Assembly (NCBI GenBank): GCA_026315105.1
Contig: CM048745.1
Span: forward strand, 153,037,323 to 153,101,322
DNA: 64,000 nucleotides
Reading direction: 5' to 3'
Source: Locusta migratoria
Lineage: Eukaryota > Arthropoda > Insecta > Orthoptera > Acrididae
The notes below the pieces were generated by a model that was given only the letters and a program-made list of their open reading frames with translations, had not been told where the DNA came from and did not search any database. This document shows positions 42,828 through 54,262 of this stretch, piece after piece. The position numbers were made by a program, and so were the translations under genes. Within the stretch, counting starts at the first letter, position 1, and each line of letters begins with the position of its first letter.

Positions 42828-43840
42828 CGTGACCTCGACGCCTTTTGCTTAGTACTCCTCCCGGTCTAGTTGTCAATAGAGGTACTGGTGCAGATTCCTT
42901 TGACATCTAAAACATTGATATAGTCAGTATTACAAGATATTTATTGACTGAAATATACAATACTCAACTTTAGAACATATGTGTGGTGTCGCACAAGTCT
43001 AAAGTGCGCGCCACCTACTTTCGCCGCGCGCCGCCATGCACGCACGGCGCGGCGTTCTTACGACGTCAGCCACGAGCGCCCTCTGCTACAACTCGGCTCG
43101 TGACCACCACTGAACGACATCGTTCACTTGGAACTGTGATAGGAACCAGTTAGCACTTCGGAATCAGACAGGCACCAGTTAAGACTTGGCTATCGGATAG
43201 GCACTAGTAATCATCAGTAGGCAGGCCTCTATCGAATCTATGTATCAGCATTCTGCAGTCAAGAACTATGTAAAAGTTAAGTATTACTAAGTCTCTATGA
43301 AATATATATATATCTCGTTCTAATTTACTCTAGTGTTTCTAGTTTCTGCTGTCCCACTGGCTGGTCACCTCCTACCTGCACAAGCGTGCATCCTTTATTC
43401 CTGTGTCGGTCTTTCTACTCGGCCACCGACACTTACGACGGAAACGAGACACAAAAGCGGCGACGAGGCTGGGACATAAAAATATGTCTGTTTCTTCTCT
43501 CTTCTTGCTTCTCGCGGCGGCGTCCGTATGAAGCTAGCTGCTCTGAGACCTAACGACTGCTAAGTTCGTAGCCGCGTTCTGACTTCGTAGCTGTCCTATT
43601 TCTGACTTTTCTGACTTCGTAGCTGCCTAATAACTGCCGAGTGCTCACTAGTATCTGCCGTATTTCTGAATAGTAACTGACGGCCGTCCAGACGTATGTC
43701 GGCCTAGATATAGCCGCTTGTAGAGGGCGCGCATCTTCGGGTACTCCCTACAAGATGCGCGGCGCCTGCTTGTAATTGGCTTTCGGGGGATCACTGCCTT
43801 CTCCACGATCGTTCTCCTACGTCTGGCGTGTGGCGCTGAC
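42828..43840 (+). mobile_element. LTR retrotransposon remnant inserted in RTE copy 4
   Basis: It holds an LTR (42982-43451) followed by a leader with a primer-binding-like GGCGACGAGGCTGGGAC stretch and CTGACTTCGTAGCTG repeats. No gag or pol frame survives. The 42828-42981 stretch before the LTR is unexplained. The style suggests a Gypsy-type element, but this is inference. Confidence 0.65.
42982..43451 (+). repeat. Long terminal repeat (470 bp)
   Basis: It starts TGTGGTGTCGCACAAGTCTA and ends AACGAGACA. It matches the minus-strand LTR at 55896-56340 through its length: GCACTTTAGACTTGTGCGAC appears there reversed, as do the TCGGTGGCCGAG and TGACCAGCCAGTGGG segments. The TG...CA ends are canonical. 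Confidence 0.85.
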
Positions 43841-43844
43841 TTTA

Positions 43845-44066
43845 CGCCAGAACACAGACCATATCTTATTGGTTATGAACTGTAAATTTAATCTGATATC
43901 CTTGAGAGTTTCAGAGGGAAGTTTAGGCAGAAAATCACACAAACGGAGGAGGATAACATTGTAGAAGATAAATCGATAGCTTTGAGATATGAAATACTGA
44001 AGGCGGTAGACAACGAAATACGCAGAAAGACGAGAACTGCAAAAAAAAATCATTGTTTACCCCAGA
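43845..44066 (+). mobile_element. RTE-type LINE copy 4, middle piece
   Basis: GGTTATGAACTGTAAATTTA, GAGTTTCAGAGGGAAGTTTA and ACGAGAACTGCAAAAA match copy 1 at 3335-3575. It is then interrupted by a MITE. Confidence 0.8.
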
Positions 44067-44080
44067 AAATAACAAATTAT

Positions 44081-44503
44081 CAGTTTCGTGGTGTGATATA
44101 AAATATCTAGTTTTTAAAAACGCATATCGATTTTGTTCAATGATTGAACATCATCAGTGGAATTACGAGTCCTTAGCATTCATGTACATCGCATAGAAAC
44201 ATCTATACAGTCAAAATCCATAAAAATATGAATAAAAATGTCTGTCAAGTGGCTGTTACAACTCTCAAATGGGCTAGCTGCTTACAGTTACAAGCTTAGC
44301 CGCTTAGCTGTGTAGGTCACTATAAGCAGTTGTCCTAGATGAAACTTGCCTTTTTATTATTATTTTTATGAATTTCGACTGTAAAAATGTTTTTAAGTAG
44401 TGTACATGAGTCCTCACGACTCGTAACGAGTCTGATGATGATCACTCATTTAACGAAATCTATATGCCATATTTTTAAATAAGTATTTTATCACACCACT
44501 GAG
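44081..44503. mobile_element. MITE with TIRs of about 80 bp
   Basis: The left end CAGTTTCGTGGTGTGATATA and right end (reverse complement CTCAGTGGTGTGATAAAATA) are inverted. Similarity extends to the CATCATCAG blocks at about 44150 and 44430. No coding region. It splits RTE copy 4. Confidence 0.75.
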
Positions 44504-44571
44504 CTAGAAATATGATATTATAATATTGTGGCGGTTTGGCACACAACGTATTGTGAAAACGTCATAAGAAT

Positions 44572-44935
44572 GTATGAATATCAAGAACTCAACTGGCAAA
44601 CCAGTTCTGAGCAAACAACGGAAAGCTGAAAGGTGGGAAGACTGTATAGAGAATCTCTACAAAAGAAATTAACTTCGAGGCAATGTTGTAGGAAGGAAAG
44701 GCGAAGTAGATGATGCTGAAATAGGAGATACTGAGTTGAGAGAAAAGTTTCATCTGAAAGTCCTAAGTCGAAAGAAGGCCCCTGGAGTAGATGACATTCC
44801 CTCAGAGCTACTGAACTCTCTGGGAGTGCCAGACATGATAAAACTGTTTCACTGGTGTGCTAGATGTATGACACTGGCGAAATACTCTTAGAGTTAAAAA
44901 ATGTAATAATCCAAATTAAATAAAACCAGGCGAAA
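44572..44935 (+). mobile_element. RTE-type LINE copy 4, last piece
   Basis: ATATCAAGAACTCAACTGGC, GGCCCCTGGAGTAGATGACA and CCTCAGAGCTACTGAA match copies 1-3, ending near the AATGTAATAATCC block. The rest of the reverse transcriptase is missing. Confidence 0.8.
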
Positions 44936-46078
44936 ATGACGGTTTATTTTCGTTAAAAGAAAATGCAAACGCAACCAGCTGCCTTTATGGATTTATTTTT
45001 ATTTTTTATTAATCGAGAACTGATTTTCGAGTCACTGATGCTTGGTATCATGACTATTAATTATTAAAGTTTTAAGACCGTGTGCAATTTTTATCACTAT
45101 GGTTATCGAAAGTTAAAGAAATTATTGGACTTCGCTTTTAACAGAATGAAGATTTCCTGCAGGCATTGAATTCAATTTTTAATATAAAATGAGAGTAAAT
45201 AAATTTTGCATCGAGAATGTTCTTTTGTCATCATGTGACAATAGGCAGCAATAACCAAGCATCAATTTACTAATATTGCTGAAAATAAGGCATACATGAA
45301 ATGAAAGATGGGGAGAAATAGTCATTATTTAAATAAAATAGGAATTCCAAATGAAAGTTAAAGTTTATTACGTAAAGGGTGCTAACCAGAGCTCACACTT
45401 ACATGATTATGGAGGTCTAAAATACGTCCGCTCAGTATAAAGGTAGAAAAACGAAAGACGACAAGCGATTCCGTTTTCTCTCCAGATCGTTTGAAATAGT
45501 TTAAGGTATAAATTGAAACAAGGATAATCAGAGATTTATTGGCAGAGAGAACGGATGCTTGCGACAAGCGTCGCAGACATAATTTTTAATAAAAAAAAAT
45601 ATTAATGTATTGCTACAGACGCTCTTTGGGAATGCGTTCTGGATGTCTGGGACGAAGTTGCCACTTTTGAGAAATTACTTTCAACGGCACATAACAGTCT
45701 TTGTCAAGATTGTATTTATGAATAATGGAAGATATCGGACCAAATAACAGAGCATTGAAAGTATTATAATTTGTTTACTTGCGCATTTGCTTGATTTTCT
45801 ATGAGATCCAGAGGAAGATCACTTGGCGACGAAAAACTTCGAACATAATATAATAAAAGATGACATGTGCTTCAGCTACCTTTTCAATTGAATGAAGTTT
45901 CTTTAGATGTTTTGAACTATATTTCATTTGCTTGCTGCCTTCATTCATGGAAAGTAACAAATCGAAGAAGGTATTTTTCTTTGTTTGAAATTCATCTCGA
46001 CCTTTCCCTCCATTGATACCCCTTACATCCTTCATAAAAAGTGTAATACGTATTCTGTCACCTTGCACCTCCCGTTTC

Positions 46079-46080
<2 letters not shown>
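44936..46080. other. Unassigned AT-rich sequence
   Basis: No recognised element or domain. Confidence 0.4.

Positions 46081-46126
<46 letters not shown>
46081..46126. repeat. CT microsatellite (about 23 units)
   Basis: An uninterrupted CT run. Confidence 0.95.
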
Positions 46127-46129
<3 letters not shown>

Positions 46130-46179
46130 TAACGGCTCTCACTTTCCTTTTAACCCACACTTCCAAAATTATAAATATA

Positions 46180-47435
46180 CTAGCTTATATGCCCGTGCTT
46201 CGCAACGGTTGTTAAAGAAGGTCCTGTGTATGTCATGGTTCTTTGCGTTCCGGACGTAGGTCAGCAAAAACGCAATCATTGTTGGATCTCTCTGTCAATA
46301 AACTCAGTTCTCCTAGCCAAGATGTCAAATTTAACTAGATGTCATTGTCGAAAACGATGAATGTTCATAAAGTTTTTCATACTAAGAATGAAATTAAATA
46401 AGTCCGTGCTTCGGAACAACGTAAATTCAATGTTAGGTTGTGTTGCTGTTGCAATGTGTAACTTTATAGTTACACATTGCAACAGCAGAGCCGAAAGCGG
46501 CTGGCAATGAAAACGATATTGGATAAGTGCGAATATTGATTTGTAACAGTTTTCACAAACATCTTTTTCAATAGGAATTTGGAATGAATTGTAAGACTGT
46601 GTGAATCGTGAGACCCTATACAAAAGAGTTTCGCGTAAAAGTGCTGGTCATAATGAGATGTGACAACAACGGATGTATATGATTCGGTAAAATTTTACTT
46701 TCTATCCTGGCGGCCTCATGTTTTTATGTTGGCAACATCAATAACACGATATAAAATCGTTGCAAAGATGACCGAACCACATAGTGTGTAGATAAATACT
46801 GCTGTTCCTGCTATATGCTTGATTTCACGACAAAATATTTGCGTGTCACGCGATTGGCTTCGCGGCTATACGTATCCGAGATCACTGATTAGCACAGACC
46901 AGTGAGCTTACTGGCACAGACATATCAATATCTATGGCCAAAGAGACATTCATTAATGTATGTCTGTGTTTCCACCACGCTTCCACGACAGTGATCAATG
47001 TTCCACGAGTATTTTTATCTTTGAGTCTATCTGGATTTTTACCTTGTTTTGTGTCTCTGTTCATAGTCGGTAATGTGTGGTTGACGGAAACATGTGATCT
47101 ATTAAAAAAAATGCGTATTTGATATTCCTCGTCGTTATTAAAGTCTGAGAGGACCGCATGGTCTGACGATTGAAAGAATAAACAGATTTTAACTCGTACC
47201 TTAAAGTTCGTAAGTCACAGAGTATATAGCTTTTCCTAAGAGTATTTATTGCATATTTTGCGAATTTTGGCTCGTCACACTCACCCACTGCCACGCACCG
47301 CGATCAGACTCCCTTACTAACATCATTAGACCAAGGGCTATCTACCAGCACAAGCACGAGTGGGTGGCAGTATGTGGTCATGGAGAAAAGTCTGTCAGCA
47401 CGTACACACACAAGCCTTTTATATATAGATATAGA
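46180..47435 (-). mobile_element. Helitron B (1.26 kb, non-autonomous)
   Basis: Minus strand: it begins TCTATATCTATATATAAAAG and ends CTAG at 46180-46183, with A and T flanks. The 3' 250 bp (CCGTTGCGAAGCACGGGC, GCTGACCTACGTCCGGAACG) matches Helitrons A and C. The 5' half is unrelated to either. No coding region. Confidence 0.85.
46444..46487. repeat. Perfect 20-bp-arm hairpin in Helitron B
   Basis: The arm 46444-46463 (TGCTGTTGCAATGTGTAACT) is exactly inverted at 46468-46487 around a TTAT loop. The corresponding site in Helitron C (about 58360) has a single, non-palindromic GTGTGTAATTG. Confidence 0.9.
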
Positions 47436-47790
47436 TTATGCTTTTAATGGCTCTGCTTCCACCTGCCTTTCTTTCCTCTGTCCGGAGACTTTCAAAACAG
47501 TTTTCTTCTAACCGGCGATGTCATGGCCCACCCTTTGTACTGAACACTTACTTGCTTCATCCCTTTCCTCCCTCCTCTAAGACTAAAGGGGCTATGACAT
47601 ACTTTCCTATAAGGCCCACCTTTCTTGTAGACTCATTATCGTGTGGCCGTGCCGGTCTGGTATTTGGAGATGATGGGGATCTGAAGACAAATAACAAGCA
47701 TTCTCTGCCTGAAGACGTAGCTTTCGAGAACTCTTTCAGCGTTTGACTAAAGCACATTCCTGTCAAACAAAACAAGGACATAACACTAAG
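47436..47790. other. Unassigned sequence
   Basis: Overlapping frames on both strands without motifs. It may belong to the same retroelement as the integrase remnant that follows. Confidence 0.3.
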
Positions 47791-47794
47791 AGAG

Positions 47795-48115
47795 GTGACG
47801 GAGAAATGGAGATATATGGGCCAAGAAGGAGCTTTCGATGACTATTGCTGGTTACTGATGATACCAGAACATCTGGTGAGCAAACTAGTGCGCTATATTC
47901 ATCTAAATTGTGGTCATTTTGGGGCGAGGAAGTGCTTCGAAAACCTGCATGAGAGTTTCTATTTTAATGAGATGTTGAGGAGGGTACGTCAAGTCATTAG
48001 AATATCCACGTCCTGCCAGCAGTCAAAGCCACCCACTGTCTCATACTCTGCATCGATCTACCCGATTATTCCAAACACGTCAGGAGAAATTCGGCCTGAT
48101 GTGCGTATCAAGTAA
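47795..48115 (+). pseudogene. Retroelement integrase zinc-binding (H2C2) domain fragment
   Basis: The frame shows LVRYIHLNCGHFGARKCFEN, then LHESFYFNEMLRRVRQVIR and STSCQQSK. The H...H spacing with GHFGARKC, the aromatic FYF and the late C-x2-like CQQ are the integrase N-terminal HHCC module of LTR retrotransposons. The first cysteine of the C-x2-C pair is changed (TSC). The catalytic core that should follow is absent after about 48090. It is a remnant, and the start codon is fortuitous. Confidence 0.65.
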
Positions 48116-48225
48116 GGTTTCGTATTTGTTTTTGTAGCGGTGGAATTGATCGCAAAGGTGGTGGGTTTCATTCCGCTAAGATGGGCGACAGGGTAGACAG
48201 GTGCTACAGTTTTCAAAAAAATTTA

Positions 48226-49067
48226 CACTTCTGGCCGTTAAAATTGCTACAAATGCAGATGATAAACGGGTATTCATTGGATAAATATATTATACTACAA
48301 CTGGCATGTGATTACATTTTCACGCAATTAGGGCCTTGATACGCATGGGCATTGAGTCAGAACTTGGATGGCGTGTACAGGTACAGATACCCATGCAGCT
48401 TCATCAAGAGTAGTGACTGGTGTATTGTAACGAGCCGGTTGCTCAACCACCATTGACCAGACGTTTTCAGTTGGTGAGAGATCTGGAGAATGTGCTGGCC
48501 AGGGCAACAGTCGAACGTTTTCCGTATCCAGAAAGGTCCGTACAGGACCTGCAACATGCGGTCGTGCATTATCCTCCTGAAATGTAGGGTTTCGCAGGGA
48601 CAGAATGAAGGGTAGAGCCACGGGTCGTAACACATTTGAAATGTAACGGCCACTGTTCAAAGTGCTATCGATGCGAACAAGAGGTGACCGAACGTGTAAC
48701 CAATGGCACACCATACCATCACGCCGGGTGATACGCCAGCATAGCGATGATGAATACACGCTTTCAATGTGCGTTCACCGCAGTGTTGCTAAACACGGAT
48801 GCGATCATCATGATGCTGTAAACAGAACCTTGATTCATCAGAAAAAAATGATGTTTTGCCATTCGTGCACCCAGGTACGTCGTTGCGTACACCATCGCAG
48901 GCGCTCCTGTCTGTGATGCAGCGTCAAGGGTAACCGCAGCCATGGCCTCCGAGTTGATAGTCCATGCTGCTGCAAACGTCGTCGGACTGTTCGTGCAGAT
49001 GGTTGTTGTCTTGCAGCAGAGATAAATACATCCATATATACTCCGCAAATCTCTGCTGCGGATCACC

Positions 49068-49069
<2 letters not shown>
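48226..49069 (-). mobile_element. Tc1-like element, truncated copy
   Basis: The left terminus is CACTTCTGGCCGTTAAAATT after TA (48224-48225). The minus strand encodes the transposase second half. It is cut by SINE material at about 49069, and no right terminus is found. The complete relative is at 51334-52598. Confidence 0.85.
48328..48759 (-). pseudogene. Tc1-like transposase, catalytic C-terminal half
   Basis: The frame carries MVCHWLHVRSPLVRIDSTLN, NPTFQEDNARPHVAGPVRTF (second catalytic aspartate) and LLPWPAHSPDLSPTENVWSM (third residue, E), with 34-35 residues between D and E, so DD34E type. The first aspartate (a DES-like block) lies upstream in another frame near 48840. The stop comes after a shifted C-terminus. 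It catalysed TA-targeted cut-and-paste and is now frame-broken. Confidence 0.85.

Positions 49070-49118
<49 letters not shown>
49070..49118. repeat. Poly(A) run of 49
   Basis: An uninterrupted A-run, i.e. a poly(T) SINE tail in the sense direction. Confidence 0.95.
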
Positions 49119-49122
<4 letters not shown>

Positions 49123-49153
49123 GTATATCTATCGGACCAAACTGCGTGGTCAT

Positions 49154-49356
49154 TAAAAAAAAAGTTCAAATGTTTGTATAGTCTATGGGACTTAACTACG
49201 GGGTCATCAGTCCCTAAACTTACAAACTACTTATGAACTACTTACGAACTAGGACGGCACAAATAACCATGCCCGAGGGGGGATTCGAACCCCGACCGTA
49301 GTGGCCGTGCAGACCGTGACTGGAGCGCCTTAGTCTCCTCGGCCACCGCGGCCGGC
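49154..49356 (-). mobile_element. tRNA-derived SINE (family 1) nested in a second-family SINE
   Basis: Reversed copy with complete head CGGCCACCGCGGCCGGC and tail. A 9-bp target duplication CGTGGTCAT lies at 49145-49153 and 49357-49365. Confidence 0.95.
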
Positions 49357-49511
49357 CGTGGTCATCAGTCCGTAGCTTACAAACTACTTAAACCTAGATA
49401 AACTAACCTAAAGACAAACACACACACCAGGGAGGACTCGAACCTCCACGGCGAGCAACCGCGCGCTCCGCAGCGAGACGCTTTAGATCGCTCGGCTACT
49501 CCACCGCGGCC

Positions 49512-49810
49512 ACCGCCAACATCTGTTCCCTTGGAAAGACATAATAATAAACGTTAACGCCGGACAAGCTTACGGTGGTAGAATTGTGTCTCTCCCTCTT
49601 GCGGGACTCGCACTATAACGTGTGAGAGCATGTGAGGGAAAGAGGCAAGTGCAACACATGGAAGTTTGGTCTGTCCGGCAAGCGTGCACAGGTGGCCGAG
49701 TGCTTACAGGAGCAGCAGACGTCGGGAAATTTCCTGATTTGCGAAGTATATATAGATGTTTTTCACTATGTTGCCATCCTGTGTGAAAATACATTCTAGA
49801 TACTAGCAGC
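49512..49810. other. Unassigned sequence
   Basis: It contains TAACGTTAACGCCGG and a TATATATA box-like stretch near 49748, but no recognised element. Confidence 0.35.
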
Positions 49811-49814
49811 TGTT

Positions 49815-50270
49815 CACCTTTTCTTTGTTCCTCCTATTTGGCACTCAACGTGTTTGACTCTCATTCTCATAGACATTCCTTTCGTTTTGGAGATGTTGAT
49901 CTTCATTATTATAACCCTTACACCTCTGATCGAGCTCTGTAATATTAGATTGCAGCCTTTCAATCGAATCTGCCATCACAATTGCATATGCAAGACTGCT
50001 TATTTTGTATTCACCTGTTTTAGTCCCGCCTTGCTAGTCTACGGTTTTCATCATATGATCCATGAATAGTATGAACAACAGTGGTGACAGGTTACATACA
50101 GCCTTGTCTTACTCCTGAAGCTACCCTAAACCATGAACTTAATTTGCCGTCTACTCTAAGTGCTGATTCATGGTGTGCGTTCCTGTAGTGATATCCTAGT
50201 TCATGAACCACGGGCAACGTAGGAGTGGCCAAGTAAGTGGTCCTGACAGTTGGGATACCAGTTACTTTGG
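49815..50270 (-). pseudogene. LINE reverse transcriptase motif B region, fragment
   Basis: Minus strand: YHYRNAHHESALRVDGKLSS then WFRVASGVRQGCM, which is motif B of a RTE/CR1-like reverse transcriptase (VASGVRQGC followed by L/V-SP). Further downstream the decayed frames give a CNCDGRFD-KAAI-like stretch, expected soon after the catalytic box. The YADD box itself is lost. It differs in sequence from the other LINEs in the window. Confidence 0.65.
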
Positions 50271-50463
50271 AATAAGTTTGGGACATGTCGGACATATTCT
50301 GAGTTGTCGTCGCCTTTGTGCTCAGACGGCAGGCCAGTTAGTCCCTCAAACGTTAGGGATAAAATCCAATGGGGGCCCAGGCAAGTAAGCCTAGCAACCT
50401 GTTTCCCAAGTACTTCAATATAACGCTGGCAACAATCAGAGCAAAATGCCTCATACCTTTGGA
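50271..50463. other. Unassigned sequence
   Basis: Nothing recognised. Confidence 0.4.
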
Positions 50464-50475
50464 GGTGACGGAGTC

Positions 50476-50674
50476 AAATGTTCAAATGTTTGTAAAGTCT
50501 ATGGGACTTAACTACGGGGTCATCAGTCCCTAAACTTACAAACTACTTATGAACTACTTACGAACTAGGACGGCACAAATATCCATGCCCGAGGGGGGAT
50601 TCGAACCCCCGACCTCAGTGGCCGTGCGGACCGTGACTGAAGCGCCTTAGTCCCCTCGGCCACCGCGGCCGGCT
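50476..50674 (-). mobile_element. tRNA-derived SINE (family 1)
   Basis: Reversed, complete. A 12-bp target duplication GGTGACGGAGTC / GGTGCCGGAGTC (one mismatch) lies at 50464-50475 and 50675-50686. Confidence 0.95.
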
Positions 50675-50686
50675 GGTGCCGGAGTC

Positions 50687-51331
50687 CCCCACCTCTAATT
50701 AACAGACCAAGAACTCCTCGGATACGACTTGGCATCACTATTAATACATTCATTAATTGATAAACTATAAATTGTAAAATCAATTGAAGACTTGTTACGA
50801 GTTTTCACATGTACAGTAAATTTTTGGACAGATTTATTGATTTTAAAATCATAAGTAAGTTTCAAGTTAGGTTAAGTTGAAACCCTAACCTGTACTGCTA
50901 TTCGGGGAAGATGGATGGCTTTGTAATTTTGGCGTTTGTCATATTGTGGTGTATAGTCTGTGAGTCAAGTGGACGGAGAGATGTACGTCTCGGGGCGACG
51001 CGACCCAGCACTAGTAACAAACGGGGTGTGGGCAAAGAAGTCAGCGGCAGCAGCATCTGCGCCTTCCAGGCCCATATTAGTTGGGTATACCATAAATTAC
51101 AAATATTTCAGTTCTCGTCTGTTTCAGGGCGCTGAATAAATATATACCGGCCGTCCAAAATCGGTGTGTGTATGTGCAACCATCCTTGTCACCTCATTGT
51201 GACAGACACCATCTTGATTCGCCGTTTTTCCGTTCTGATATTATAATTCGCATTAAGCCTTTCCATGGAAACACAACATTACATATGAACAAACATCATC
51301 CTCGGCCCGATTTCTTATCATTACATGTAAA
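50687..51331. other. Unassigned sequence
   Basis: A short frame at 50911-51135 begins MDGFVILAFVILWCIVCESS, a signal-peptide-like hydrophobic stretch, but nothing recognisable follows. There is no other evidence for a gene. Confidence 0.3.
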
Positions 51332-51333
51332 TA

Positions 51334-52598
51334 CAGTCTTGGCCATTAAAATTGCTACATCACGAAGATGACGCGCTACAGACGCGAAATTTAACCAACA
51401 GGAAGAAGATGCAGTGCGATTTCTCATACACAAACAGCAGTTCACCGGGGTTGCTTGGTGAGACGTTGTTGTGATGCCTCGTGTAAGGAGGAAAAATGCG
51501 CACCATCACGTTTCCGACATTGACAAAGGTAGGACTGTAGCCTATCGCGATTGCGGTTTATCGTATCGCGACATTGCTGCTCGCGTTGGTCGCGATGCAA
51601 TGACTGTTAGCAGAATATGGAATCGGTGGGTTCAGGAGGGCAATACGGAACGCAGTGCTGGATCCCAACGGGCATGACGGGCATATCATCCGTATGGCTG
51701 TAACGGATCGTGTAACCACGTCTCGATACGTAAGTCAACAGATGGGGACGTTTGCAACACAACAACCATCTGCAAGAACAGTTCGACGACTTTTGCAGCA
51801 GAATGGACCGTCAGCTCTGAGACCATGGCTGCGGTTATCCTTGACGCTGCATCACAGACAGGAGCGCCTGCGATGGTGAACGCAACGACGAACCTGGGTG
51901 CAGGAATGGCAAAACGTCATTTTTTGGGATGAATCCAAGTTCGGTTTACAGCATCATGATGGTCGTATCCGTGCCTGGCGACATCGTGGTGAACGCACAT
52001 TGGAAGCGTGTATTCGTCATTGCCATAATGGCATATCACCCGGTGTGACGGTATGGGGTGCCATTGGTTACACGTCTCGGTCACCTCTTGTTCGCATCGA
52101 CGGCACTTTGAACAGTGGGCGTTACATTTCAGATGTGAAAAGGCCCGTGGCTCTACCCTTTATTCGATCCCTGCGAAACCCTACATTTCAGCAGGATAAT
52201 GCGCGACTACATGTTACAGGTCCTATATGGGCCTTTCTCGACTGCTGCCCTGGTCAGCACATTCTCCAGATCTCTCACCAATTAAATCGTCTGATCAATG
52301 TTGGCTGAGCAACTGGCTCGTCACAATACGCCAGTCACTACTCTTGATTAACTTGAAGCTGCATTGGCATCTGTACCTGTATATCATCCAAGCTCTTTTT
52401 GACTCAATGCCCAGGCGTATCAAGGCTGTTATTACGACCAGAGGTGGTTGTTATATGTACTGATTTCTCAGGATCTATGCACCCAAACTGCGTGAAAATG
52501 TAATCACATGTCAGTTATAGTATAATATATTTGTCCAATGAATGCCCATTTATCATCTGCATTTCTTCTTGCTGTAGCAATTTTAATGGCCAGTAGTG
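51334..52598 (+). mobile_element. Full-length Tc1-like element (1265 bp, inactive)
   Basis: TA duplications lie at 51332-51333 and 52599-52600. The TIRs are CAGTCTTGGCCATTAAAATT on the left and the inverse of AATTTTAATGGCCAGTAGTG on the right. The transposase gene fills most of the interior but is broken by several indels. The truncated minus-strand relative is at 48226-49069. Confidence 0.9.
51474..52462 (+). pseudogene. Tc1-like transposase
   Basis: The start MPRVRRKNAHHHVSDIDKGR is followed by two helix-turn-helix blocks (LSYRDIAARVGRDAMTVSRI near residues 30-49, and SARTVRRLLQQNGPSALRPW in a second frame). Then come FWDESKFGLQHHDGR (first aspartate), FQQDNARLHVTGPIWAF (second aspartate) and LLPWSAHSPDLSPI. 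The glutamate expected next (ENVW) is lost to an indel (KSSDQCW). At least three frameshifts occur, near 51665, 51885 and 52240. DD34E-type cut-and-paste enzyme, dead. Confidence 0.9.
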
Positions 52599-52600
52599 TA

Positions 52601-53485
52601 GTAATACACCAATAATAAATACAAAAATCGTATGAGAAATGCAGTACATAAACACTCCACAATTGTAGCTTAGTGTTTAGTGTTACAGGTTTCCAATGAC
52701 AAGGTTCATTGTGCGAAACTACTTCTGTGGATATTTTTAAAAAGTCTTAGCGATTATATTGTAGAAGTTGCCAATTTATAGCACATTGTAGGCCTTTCTC
52801 ATCTTCATGGTATGCAATAAATGATGTTACTGTACCTGTAAGAGAGTGCAGTCTCAGGAATTAGTGACATCGATTTAGTGACTTCGGTCCGATTAAACGG
52901 AGAAGGGAATTCCTGGAAGTGATAAGATCAGCAGCTACATTTCTATTCTTCCTTCTCACAAGTATTTGACCGTTGTTCCAATTATGTAACGGTTTCCGGG
53001 GATATGGTTCGATAAATGTTTGATAGGCTATATTGCAATAGTAAAAGACACATCACATATCCAATATCTTTCCAAACGGCTATCAACGGATAGATAAATA
53101 AAACGAGTGTCGATGATATTTATATTGTTCGCTTGTCAGATATATTTGGTTGATTTTTTCCGAAAATTTTGTGATTTGGTTGCGTGTAGTTAGGCTGATA
53201 TTCCTTGCTTGTCGGCAATATTTGACAGTTTATTTCTGAATATTTCACGATTGCAGAGTTTTTGGTTAGTCAAGGTCCTAAGAGAAAAACTTTAGGTTTT
53301 TTGAAAATTTATACAGCTTTCTCAGAACACTAACAGCTCCGTCTGTTGCCATCCCTTCATCCTAATGTTGATCCACAGTCTTAATTTTGGAAGTTCCTCC
53401 ATAATTCGTTAGAAATGATCATTTCAGTCATAATTTGGTATTGTCTGCACAGGCTAAAAAGTTTATAATACGTGGCATTAGCTAT
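52601..53485. other. Unassigned AT-rich sequence
   Basis: Nothing recognised. Confidence 0.4.
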
Positions 53486-53495
53486 TTCTATGTTT

Positions 53496-53685
53496 CAAAT
53501 GTTTGTTAAGCTTATGGGACTTACTACGGGGTCATCAGTCCCTAAACTTACAAACTACTTATCAACTACCTTATACTAAGGACGGCACAGATATCCATGC
53601 CCGAGGGGGGATTCGAACCCCCGACCGCAGTGGCCGTGCTGACCGTGACTAGAGCGCCTCAGTCCCCTCGGCCACCGCGGCCGGC
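53496..53685 (-). mobile_element. tRNA-derived SINE (family 1)
   Basis: Reversed, complete head. A perfect 10-bp target duplication TTCTATGTTT lies at 53486-53495 and 53686-53695. Confidence 0.95.
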
Positions 53686-53696
53686 TTCTATGTTTC

Positions 53697-54032
53697 CAAG
53701 AAGGAAATTACACTTTCTAAAACTTCAGCTTAAACCCATTACTCCCTTATTAAGGCCTGTAGAAAAGGGAAGTGTATTGTGTCGAGATCTATCATGCATC
53801 AGTGACACTGCAGATAGTATAAGAGATGCCGCTAATAGCAACACTATTCTGAAGGATGAACTTCTAGAATTCGTATAAGAAAAAGAAACTATTCGACGTG
53901 TTTTGAATATTTACATGCATTTCCATATTTCCTGCTTAGTTTGATTTTAGAAACACGAATGCGAAGATAGAAAAATACAGTGGAAACGGCTCACAATCAC
54001 CATATATCACAGAGGAAGACAACTTCAGGCTG
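53697..54032. other. Unassigned sequence
   Basis: The frame beginning in the preceding SINE runs on here by chance. Nothing recognised. Confidence 0.4.
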
Positions 54033-54045
54033 TGTGACGTGTGAG

Positions 54046-54249
54046 CCGGCCGCGGTGGCCGAGGTGACTGAGGCGCTCCAGTCACGGTCTGCACGGCTAC
54101 TACGGTCGGAGGTTCGAATCCCCCCTCGGGCATGGATATTTGCGACGTCCTAGTTCGTAAGTAGTTGATAAGTAGTTTGTAAGTTTAGGGACTGATGAGC
54201 CCGTAGTTAAGTCCCATAAGCTTAACGAACATTTGAACATTTTGATTTT
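54046..54249 (+). mobile_element. tRNA-derived SINE (family 1)
   Basis: Complete, with an AACATTTGAACATTTTGATT tail. A perfect 13-bp target duplication TGTGACGTGTGAG lies at 54033-54045 and 54250-54262. Confidence 0.95.
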
Positions 54250-54262
54250 TGTGACGTGTGAG

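Larger units (their letters stand above)
49070..49511 (-). mobile_element. Second-family SINE, itself split by a family 1 SINE
   Basis: Reversed copy: its 3' tail is the 49-A run on the plus strand (49070-49118). The body GTTTGTATATCTATCGGACC continues to 49153, resumes at 49357 (GTGGTCATCAGTCCGTAGCT), and ends with head sequence GGCTACTCCACCGCGGCC near 49511. The B-box region is GGGAGGACTCGAACCTCC. Confidence 0.8.

Noticed and set aside
48964..49236. Lysine-rich open frames around the poly(A) run
   Set aside because: They are translations of a homopolymer and SINE sequence.
50911..51135. Small secreted protein gene
   Set aside because: Only a hydrophobic start is visible. There is no recognisable mature region, promoter or splice context.
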